Assembly (NCBI GenBank): GCA_039707465.1
Contig: CM077643.1
Coordinates: 331,348,419 to 331,412,418 of the forward strand
Direction of reading: 5' to 3'
Origin: Rhabdophis nuchalis
Lineage: Eukaryota; Chordata; Lepidosauria; Squamata; Natricidae
Length of the DNA stretch: 64,000 nt
A program made the translations under genes and the position numbers. The notes under the pieces are model-generated. The model was not told the origin of the DNA, searched no databases, and saw only the letters and a list, made by a program, of their open reading frames with translations. Shown here piece after piece: positions 55,566 to 64,000 of this stretch (its first letter is position 1; every line of letters begins with the position of its first letter).

Positions 55566-57010
55566 TATCATTAAAGTCTAATACATATCCTGAAAAGACA
55601 GCTCAATAGAAAGATAAGATCCATGCCATCAGTACATACGCCCTGCCAGTCATCAGATATCCTGCTAGTATAGTGAGCTAACCAAAGGAGGGCATGGACA
55701 CTGCCTATTTAAAGACCTGGAAACTCCTCACAATTTTTAAGGTTTCCATTCCAGGTCCAACACCAAGAGATTGTACATCAGCTGGAAAGAGTGCATGTGT
55801 AATCCGGTGAGTGTGAAAGCCACTGTCCTGGATAAAACCCAGAATAAGCAAAAGTACATCAGTAAGATAGTACCCAAAGATTAATTTCCAAGAGAATGCC
55901 CAGGGCAGCAACAGACATGGGAAAATCAAGCAGGGGAACTGCAGATACCTGAGGAGGCTGACATTGGGAAATCCTACCATTGGTTGGAAAGAACTGGATT
56001 AAAAGAGAGCACTGATCAGAACAGCACAAGAATGGGTACTAAGCACCAGATCCACAGTAGCAGGGATCTACTATACTACACAGGCTCTTAGATGCAGACT
56101 ATGCAGAGAGGCCCCACAGACAATCCAACACATAGTGATAAAGTGAAAGATGCAGGCAAGAACAGCATGCACTGAATAGCACAACCGTGTAGGGGGAATT
56201 GTGTATAGGAATGTTTGCCTATTGTATGGGCTAGACCTCCCAAGTGCACATCGACAGTGATGGCTAACCTTTTTTGGCTCGCGTTCCAAAAGCGGGGGGA
56301 GCGCAGGGGGGTCACGCATGGGCATGCCACACCCGTAATGCTATGTGCGTGAGCCCCTGCTTTTGGTGCGCTTTTTTCACCCTCCCCAGGCTCCAGAGGC
56401 TTTCTAGGAGCCTGGGGAGGGTGAAAACAGCCTCCTGCCCCCCAGTTCCAGAGGCTTCAGGAGCTTCCCTGAAGCCTCCAGAAGGTGAAAAATGGCCTCA
56501 AAAGAAGGCCTAAATCAGCTGCCCAGCGCATACACGCGCGCTGGAGCTGACAAAGTAAGCTTTCCCTAAGAAATGGTTCCATGTGCCACCTGTGGCACCC
56601 CTAGTTTGCCATCATGGACATAGGAGATTCCACATGAGAATAATGGTTGAATCTTGTAGGACTTCTGGGTCTGGATGCAGTAATGATCAATGCATCATAC
56701 ATTATGGTAGTAGGTAAGATCCACAATTCAGCAGATGTTACAGCAACATCAGGAAGAAGGAGAAGCTGGAGAAGTAGTGGGCCACAAAGGGGAAACTAGA
56801 AGAAATATGGAAAATAAAGTGCTTCTATTGGTGGTAGAAGCACTTAGGGCTGCGACTCTTAAGCTGGGAGACTGGCTCCAATAGACCCCAGGGACAACAC
56901 CAGAGCTTTCGGTCCAGAAGAGTACAATATTAAGAACAGCTAAGCTATTGCACAGAATTGTCAAACTCCTATGCCACTGATAGAAGACCCAAGATTAAAG
57001 AAGACACATA
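55566..57010 (+). pseudogene. LINE C-terminal remnant, R4/Dong-like
   Basis: Decayed plus-strand coding with many stops. Recognisable parts: GPTDNPTHSDKVKDAGKNS (from a C-x2-C...H-x4-C knuckle region), NIRKKEKLEK then GKLEEIWKIK (56750-56820), and a final DRRPKIKEDTYH. These follow the order of a widespread vertebrate LINE C-terminus that I associate with elements carrying a restriction-like endonuclease (R4 type). A hAT MITE interrupts it at 56255. Clade call from memory. Confidence 0.45.
56255..56617 (+). mobile_element. hAT-type MITE, CAGTGATGGCGAACC family
   Basis: Left end CAGTGATGGCTAACCTTTTT, then GGCTCGCGTTCC. Right end GTGCCACCTGTGGCACCCCT then AGTTTGCCATCATG. CpG-rich interior with GGCTCCAGAGGCTT inverted pieces. 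The target duplication is not clear here. Confidence 0.75.
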
Positions 57011-57327
57011 CCACTGATGGGGTGAGAAAGGATTTTTTTTCCCTTTGAAAGAATGTTGCAGGAGGGTAACAACTAACATTTGTTAACTATTTAACTTTCT
57101 TAAATATAAGATTTTGTTCCCAGGAACATATGTCATTGTGATATGTCTATTATGTAATATAGTCAGAGCCCTTCCCATAATTGTAACTTAAACAAGACAT
57201 TTTATTGCCACATCTTGTTTCTATAGAAGAATTGATGAGTACGTGCTATTGGGCTATCTGCTTATAACTTATACATGAGAATCTTCCTTTTTTGAAAGTT
57301 CTACCAAACTTTCTACCCCATATCTAC

Positions 57328-58862
57328 TTATTTATGTATTTATTTATTTTATTAAATTTATACCCCGCCCTTCTCCAAACGGATCCAGGGCGGCGCACAG
57401 GAATATTAAAATACATACAAAATCACTTAAAAAACTTATTTGATAAAGATCCTGCGCTAAAACCAAATTAAAATCCCCCAAATTTAAAACTGTCTAAAAG
57501 TCATTATGGAGGTTACGCTAGGCCGGCTAGATGGAACAAATGTGTCTTTAGGCACTTGCGGAAGAGGCGGAGGTCGGAGATGGTGCGAAGTTCAGGGGGT
57601 AAGTCATTCCAAAGGGCTGGGCCCGCCACAGAGAAGGCTCTTCCCCTGGGTGTCGCCAGTCGGCATTGTCTGGCCGACGGCACCCTGAGAAGGCCCTCTC
57701 TGTGGGAGCGTATCGGTCTTAGGGATGTATGGGGCAGGAGATGGTCTCGCATGTAACTAGGTCCCGAGCCATGGAGCGCTTTGAAGATGGTCGTCAAAAC
57801 CTTGAAGCGCACCCAAAAGACCACAGGAAGCGAGTGCAGCTCAAGCAGGATTGGTGTTATATGGGAGTGTCTGGGCGCTCGGCTGCATTCTGGACTAACT
57901 GCAGCTTTCGAGTGAACCTCAAGGGAAGCCCCATGTAGAGAGCATTACAGTAGTCGAGTCGAGACGTCACGAGTGTTTGAGTGACTGTGCGCAGGGCAGC
58001 CCGGTCCAGTAAGGGGCGCAATTGGCACATCAGGCATACCTGATGGAATGCCCCCCTGGCCACAGCCGCCACATGGTCCTCCATGGACAGCCGGGAATCC
58101 AGGAGGACACCCAAATTGCACACCCTCTCCACGGGGGCCGGTGTTTCGCCCCCAATGGCCAGAGTTGGAGTAATCTGGCTGAACCGGGGTGCCGGAAGCC
58201 ACAGCCACTCAGTCTTGGACGGGTTGAGCCTGAGTTTGTTACTACCCATCCAGATCCGTACGGCCTCCAAACACCGGGACATCACCTCGGCGGCATTGTT
58301 GGGGTGGTCTGGGGTGCATATGTACAGCTGAGTATCATCAGCGTACAGATGATATCCCACCCCAAAACCACGGATGATCTCACCCAGCGGCTTCATATAT
58401 GTGTTGAATAGTAGGAACTCCACATACGAGGGGTCTCGAGGCCGACCTCTGCCCTCCTGCCAACACATATTGCAACACATATTGCGACCGACCAGAGAGG
58501 TAGGACGAGAACCACCGCAGAACAGTGCCTCCCAGCCCCAACCCCCCCAGTCGGCGCAATAGGATACCATGGTCGATGGTATCAAAAGCCGCTGAGAGGT
58601 CTAATAGGACTAGGATAGAGGAATATCCTCTATCCCACGCCCTCCAGAGATCATCAACCAATGCGACCAATGCCGTCTTGGTGCTGTGACCGGGTCGGAA
58701 GCCGGACTGGCGCGGGTCTAGATAGTCAACTTCCTTCTAGTGTCGCGGAAACTGTTGAGCCACCACACTCTCTACAACCTTCACTAAAAAGTGAAGGTTG
58801 GAGACCGGACGATAGTTCTCTAATAATGCTGGATCCAGGGACAGCTTCTTGAGGAGGGGCAC
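57328..58862 (-). mobile_element. L2 LINE, 5'-truncated, broken
   Basis: Three minus-strand frames make up the L2 reverse transcriptase: 58380-58670 (LVALVDDLWRAWDRGYSSIL, LSAAFDTIDHGILLRRL), 57857-58585 (GYHLYADDTQLYICTPDHPN with the intact YADD, NPSKTEWLWLPAPRFSQITP) and 57513-57824 (SYMRDHLLPHTSLRPIRSHR...HLAGLA). An internal small duplication (YVLQYVLAGGQ) and a lost GVPQGS block break the frame near 58400-58500. Confidence 0.85.
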
Positions 58863-60925
58863 TTTCCAGCTGGACTTATTCTACTGGTCTTTTTCTATCT
58901 ATTAGTTAGAGAGAGATATTAGTTTACAACCTGGCAGATAATTGAAAATTGCCCTTCTTTTCTTGCCACAAAATATCCCTTACTATTTTTCTAGAAAATA
59001 AACACATGAAATTTTATGAAGATGGATCAGTTTGTTCCTGTTGCTTTAATGTGTCTCATATATCAGCTCAAAGGATGAAAGATGTGCCAGAATGACTTAG
59101 CCAGACTAGATACTTCAAAAAGCTAGTTGCTGGAATAGTGCAGAAAATTATAAGATTTATTATGTGGTTTTAATTATGAGGAGAACAAAAAGGACTTCTT
59201 ACATATTAAAATGGAACATAAATGCCATGGCTACATATTAGTTGAGTTTTAATCCTCATGCAACAGGACTCACAATTAAAGTTTGTGACATCTTACACAC
59301 TATATAACAAGAAAGACTACATGAAATTTATTAACATATATATTAAAATGTTTACAAATGGGCAAATGAAAAGAGTTGAGAAATGAAGACCAACTTTTAA
59401 GAAACAGAATCTTTGCATTCTGGGTCTTTAATTCATTTAATTCATTACTAATTATTTTACATTTTGAAGATTTTGTCTGCAAACATGAAGCAGGATATAG
59501 GAGGAAACTTTTCAAGGATTTAAAAAATCCTTCTATTGCGAGATATGGAATAAAATTGACTCATGTAGATCCTATGAGCTTATCTGTTGTTAGTATTCTT
59601 TACTGGTAAACTGTGTACAAGTGAGGTGTACAATTTCATCACTGATGATTTCAAGAAGGCACCCAAACCACTAATAGATAATAGGACTCTGTAAGAGATA
59701 AGTAATATACTATCACTTGTATTTTAAACCTGGTACTATAGGGAACTCTGTACCCATTCAGATATTAAAAGTACACTAGCCAAGTTGTTTACTCATGGGT
59801 GCCATTTAGAATGAATGTCATGAAACAATATTTTCTAACTTAGTGCACTTCAAATGTGTTGATGTGTTCCAAAGTCCAATCAATCTGAGGACACAAGGTT
59901 AGTTAAGACAGCTTCAAATTTCTTTCTGTTGAAGAAGAGTGCAACAAAAGTGAATTTACTTTTAAATTTTTACTTTCTTATTTTCATGTAAGCATGAAAA
60001 GACTTGGTTTATTATCTTAGGTGTCCCTTGAGGTCACACTTAGCCTTGAGTAAGCACTTGTTTTCTTTCATTTTGCAAACAATTTTGGGAGATTTAAACC
60101 AACCTAACAAGCTGACAAATAGGGAGTACATCCGTATCCATTCTGATACTTGCACAATTCTGATGCTTGCCAAAATAAAGTATCCTATCCTATCCTATTC
60201 CATGATGCTGCAGGATATGGTGAATATATGACTGTTTTGTAATCATATATTTCATTGTCCATTCCTATATTTATCTTATTTATATTTATCCTTACTACTT
60301 GGTGATTTATCTCAGAAGGAACTGCAGAAAACACACGAGAATTTTAAATATTCTATTATGGAGTATAGAAATTGGAAATTTGCAAATAACATTATTTTAA
60401 CAGAATCCTAACCCCACCTCCACACCCATATTAGAATGGACTTCTAAAGAATGTTGAGAAAGTCATAGTAACCTAGTTAAAGTAGTCATAATAGTAAACA
60501 TAGGAACGCTATCATTGTTAGAATATTATTCTCACTGGGGTTTGTGCATTCTTAATAACATTAAGCCATAACATACCTTAGTTCAGTTTAGCTTCTTATG
60601 AGTCCTAAATAAAGCTCTTCTTTGCTTGGGATTCTGGACACTAAATTCAGCTTAACAGTACAAGTGAGATTGTCAGGACAAAGCACAGCATGCAAATTAA
60701 AAAGACAGGTAAAACAAATACTGTAACATGGGACTCTAGTGACAAACTTCCATGCCACTGATACATAAATCTCATTTTAATTATCAGGCACTAATACTCT
60801 TCTCTCTGCTCTAAACCACTGCGCAGGGTGTCCTACTCACGGAGGCAACGAGCCCCATATACTGTATTACGTGACTCTTCTCTATAATGTGATTGTCAAA
60901 ATAGAGCCCTCTAGGAAGGGAAGCC
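58863..60925. other. SRD5A2 intron 1: nothing recognised
   Basis: About 2 kb of AT-rich sequence without recognised exons. A TATCC run with an upstream AATAAA (about 60174-60200) looks like the end of an old retroposed sequence. Confidence 0.4.
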
Positions 60926-60929
60926 AGAA

Positions 60930-61985
60930 ATGCAGAGAGAATGGGTAGAAATGCAAATGCATTGCCAAGGATCACTCTTCTACTTGGGACAGAAGGAGGT
61001 GTTTGACACTGCCGGGAATACATTCTGTAACTGTGATAGGGACCTTGGCGTCCTACTAGATGATTATTTAAACATGAGTCAGCATTGTGTGGCGGCAACC
61101 AAAAAAGCTAATATAATCCTTGGTTGTATAAGCAGAAGCATAGAATCAAAATCACGTGAAGCATTAGTACCACTTTATAAAGCCTTAGTAAAACCACACC
61201 TGGAATACTGCATCCAGGTTTGGTCACCAGATTACAAAAAATATGTTGAGACTGTGGGAAAAGTGTAAAGAAGAGTAATTAAAATGATTAAAGGCCTGGA
61301 GACTAAAACATATGAAGAATGATTGCAGGATTTGTGTTTGGCTAGTCTAGAGAAAAGAAGGACTAGGGAGGACATGATAGCAGTATTCCAGTATTTGAGA
61401 GGCTGCCACAAAGAGGAAGGGGTCAATTTATTTTCCAAAGCACCAGAAGGCAGGACAAGAAACAATGGATGGAAACTCATTAGGGAATTAATGGAGAATT
61501 AAGGAAAACTTCTTAACAGTGAAGGCAATTAACCAGTGGAACAGCTTGCCTTCAGAAGTTGTGGATGCTTCATCACTGGAGGTTTTTCAGAAGAGACTGG
61601 ACAGTCATTTGTCTGAAATGGTATAGGACAGTGATGGCAACCCTTTTTAGGCTCGCGTGCCATAAGAGGGGGGAGCGCAAGGGAGTGGTGCGCTGGCGTG
61701 CCACACCCATAATGCTTTTTTCGCCCTCCCCAGGCTCCAGAGGCTTTATACAAGCCTCTGGAGCTGTTTTACAAGCCTCCTGAAGGTCCCTGAAGCCTCC
61801 GGAGGACTAAAAAAGGCCCCCACAAGCAAACCGGAAGAGCAACCCCTCGCGTGCCCTGCCAAATGGCTCTGCGTGCACCTGTGGCACGCGTGCCATAGGT
61901 TCACCATCACTGGTATACGATCTCCTGGTTGAGCAGGAAGCTGGACTAGGAGACCTCCAAGGTCCCTTCCAGCTCTGTTCTGATT
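60930..61985 (+). mobile_element. CR1 LINE 3' part, split by a hAT MITE
   Basis: Plus-strand coding: DRDLGVLLDDYLNMSQHCVA, PLYKALVKPHLEYCIQVWSP, then stops, KRRTREDMIAVFQYLRGCHK and EEGVNLFSKAPEGRTRNNGW. The CR1 reading reaches CTGAAATGGTATAG at 61626, is cut by the MITE, and resumes at 61921 with the CR1 3' end AGACCTCCAAGGTCCCTTCC and a GATTCATT tail. Confidence 0.88.
61629..61912 (+). mobile_element. hAT-type MITE, CAGTGATGGCGAACC family, inside CR1
   Basis: Left CAGTGATGGCAACCCTTTTT, right GCCATAGGTTCACCATCACT then G. Target duplication GTATAGGA / GTATACGA (61621-61628, 61913-61920), 7 of 8 matching. It is the best-preserved member in the window. Confidence 0.88.
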
Positions 61986-61989
61986 CATT

Positions 61990-62470
61990 GATTCATTAAT
62001 GTAGGATTGTAAATGGAATCATGAATATATTGTGAGGAGTATCTACAAAGTAGAGCAAATTGCCACAGCACAATACTCAGTGCCAGTTTGATTAATCATG
62101 TCACCTTCTGTTAATGCAGACTTGCATTTTTAGAATGCTTTGGAAGGAAGTGCAGCCTTGGTGGTAGCAATCAAGCAGTTAGCAACATTCTCCAGCACAA
62201 GCATGAAGCCAAAACAAAAGATATATCGGCATCTCACTGGCATTATTGGACCAGTATTTTTCAATTGTGGCAACTGGAAAATGTGTGGACTTCACTTTCC
62301 AGAATTCTTCAACTATTAGGCTGGCCAGTAAGGTGGCTGAGAAATAGTAATGAGAGTTGATGTTCACATATTTTCAAGCTCCCTTGGTTGATAAACACTG
62401 TAAACTGACAAAGGCACAAAAATTCTAAAGTGAGTGTACTAGTTGGCCAACATCTATATTTGTCTTTGAA
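61990..62470. other. SRD5A2 intron 1: nothing recognised
   Basis: No repeat or exon recognised. Confidence 0.4.
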
Positions 62471-62844
62471 TACAGATAGTCCTTGACCTACAACAGTTTG
62501 CTGTTCAAAGTTACAATAGCACTGAAAAAGTGACTTATGACCTTTTTCACACTTATGACCGTTGCAGCATCCCCATGGACACGTGATCAAAATGCAGATG
62601 CTTGGCTACTGACACACATTTATGATGGTGGCAGTGTCCCGGGGTCATGTGATCTTGCAACCTTCTGACAAGCAAAGTCAATGGGGAAGCCAGATTCACT
62701 TAACAACTGTGTTACTAATGTAACAACTGCAGTGATTCACTTAACAAACATGGCAAGAAAGGTTGTAAAATGGGATAAAACGTCTGGCTCAGCAACATCA
62801 ATTTTGGGCTCAGTTGTGGTCGTAAGTCGAGGACTACACCTGTA
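62471..62844. repeat. MITE-like repeat, AGTCCTCGACTTAC family, best copy
   Basis: Left TACAGATAGTCCTTGACCTA and right TAAGTCGAGGACTACACCTG then TA are inverted. The interior includes GCATCCCCATGGACACGTGA, GTGTCCCGGGGTCATGTGAT and ACTTAACAACTGTGTTACTA. Superfamily not certain; the flanking bases do not show a clear target duplication. Confidence 0.75.
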
Positions 62845-63060
62845 TTTATACTGGTTTAGGTAGCACGTAAGAAATACTTTCAGTGTTCTCCTCCCTGGGA
62901 GCTGTAGATTGAAATATGACTCTTTCTCATGTCTGCAGGCAAAAAATGGCAAAAAATGAGATAATAGCAGAGAAATGAACAATAGACGAGGAAGGCTGCA
63001 CTTAACCACAAAGGGAAGGAGAATGGGGCCTGAAGATCAGGAAGCCCAAAGGCAGGCTAG

Positions 63061-64000
63061 CAGGGTGGATTTGATTTAAATCAAGTTGATTTAAATCACG
63101 ATTTAAATCATGATTTAAATCACTAGTAAAAAAGCTTGATTTAAATCATAGTTTTCTACATAAAGACTAATTCTTGCTGGTATAACTTATTATATGCAAG
63201 TAGATGAAGATTTTTAGAATAACAACTTTTCATATTAGTTTTTTTATCCCCAGTTTAATAGGTTAATCATTCATATTTGGACTTTTCTGTTGTACTTAGG
63301 AAGGAGAAAAATAATCATTACCTTAATAATAACAATGTAAATAGATTTATTCAACCGAAACAATAACATTACAGCATATGTTATTTGCTTAAACAAACAT
63401 CCATGTTTGTTAACTAATTTGGCTAAACAAAATATATATATTTTAAGAAACTTAGACTGTCAGCCCAGCCTACACATGAAAATACTGTCTTAAATACTGT
63501 CCTCTGTAGCTCACTCGTCATCTTCATCTTCTTCTTTGTTCATAATCTGGAAAAGAAAAACAAGCTTTCCTGCTTTATCGGGACTCAAACGATTTCTCAA
63601 TTTAGAATGAATGAGTCCAAAGGAAGAGAATATTCTTTCAACGCCTGCAGAAGAAGCTACTGCTGTTAAAAGTGAAATCATTACTTGAACAGTCTCTAAA
63701 TCCAAGTGCTTAAGTGACTTCCACCAGTTCACTGGTGTGACTTTCTTTAAAATATCTTCAGCAAACATAGATTTCTTGAATGGTTCCCCCTTAGCTTTGA
63801 AGTTTATTATAGTTGGCACTACAGATGGATGATTGTTGGATACCCATGTCATAGCTAACTCCTCTTCCTCAGCACTTAAGTTTTGACCCTGATACTGGAT
63901 ATTGACAATATTTGCCAAAAAATGAGCTGGAGACAGTCCTTGTCCCATTCTTTTTTTAATGCTTGTAATTTAATTCTGTCCATGTGTAGTTCTGTTTTTA
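63061..64000 (-). mobile_element. hAT transposon, 3' end, continuing off right edge
   Basis: The end CAGGGTGGATTTGATTTAAA is followed by five or six GATTTAAATC units (63070-63150), subterminal repeats of the sort hAT transposases bind. The transposase C-terminus follows. The other end and the target duplication partner (flank CAGGCTAG, 63053-63060) are outside the window. Confidence 0.82.
63511..64000 (-). CDS. hAT transposase, C-terminal part, open to window edge
   Basis: hAT transposases cut out and reinsert the element through a DDE/RNase H-like domain closed by a C-terminal dimerisation region. The frame is open from the right edge through LQALKKRMGQGLSPAHFLAN and VNWWKSLKHLDLETVQVMIS to the dimerisation block: ASSAGVERIFSSFGLIHSKL, RNRLSPDKAGKLVFLFQI, then an acidic end and stop. 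The S-x-ERxFSxxGxIHSKxRNRLxxxxAxKL pattern includes the conserved R of the hAT C-terminus and has no disabling change in 163 codons. The rest lies beyond 64000, so completeness is unknown. A domesticated gene is possible but the adjacent terminal repeats argue for a transposon. Confidence 0.85.

Noticed and set aside
1..64000. CRISPR arrays, operons, ribosome binding sites, phage or plasmid features
   Set aside because: The window is intron-containing vertebrate DNA; the regular repeats are microsatellites, MITEs or LINE tails.

Overview
The window is vertebrate nuclear DNA, most likely from a squamate reptile and probably a snake. It holds intron-split exons of two conserved vertebrate genes in a dense background of CR1, L2, L1, RTE-BovB, Penelope, Helitron, Tc1/mariner and hAT copies, tRNA-derived SINEs and long microsatellites. 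That mix is typical of squamates. The taxon call is inference from the repeats, not from a marker gene.

Left third (1-25.9 kb, minus strand): the 5' part of AHCTF1, which encodes the nucleoporin ELYS. Fourteen coding exons could be placed by eye. They join in frame from the start codon at 17580-17582 to the left edge and encode about 644 residues: the N-terminal beta-propeller and the start of the helical domain. A non-coding first exon is inferred in a CpG island at about 24.9-25.8 kb. This island carries a TCTCGCGAGA palindrome and a ZNF143-type motif, so the promoter is probably there.

Middle (31.4-38.9 kb, minus strand): exons 2-5 of a steroid 5-alpha-reductase, closest to SRD5A2. They are phase-consistent, with the stop codon at 31414-31416. 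Exon 1 was not found and should lie beyond 64 kb, which makes intron 1 longer than 25 kb. The two genes are in tandem on the same strand, with about 5.5 kb between the SRD5A2 stop codon and the AHCTF1 promoter.

Right half (39-64 kb): intron 1 of SRD5A2, which is mostly transposable elements. In order: an old L2/CR1 composite; a LINE 3' end of unknown clade; a Penelope-like element with a GIY-YIG endonuclease, broken by three later insertions; an L1 with ORF1 and a gutted ORF2; a 180-bp tandem duplication; an L2 nested inside an oppositely oriented L2 (one copy keeps a 566-codon open frame); an R4-like LINE remnant; a third L2; a CR1 split by a hAT MITE; and a hAT transposase gene running off the right edge.

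No new multi-gene system was found. The most unusual structures are a fold-back Tc1 inserted in an old L2, two head-to-tail Helitrons with no bases between them, palindromes made from Penelope 3' ends, and an unidentified exon-like open stretch in an AHCTF1 intron. All identifications are by reading and recall of family sequences; no search was run.
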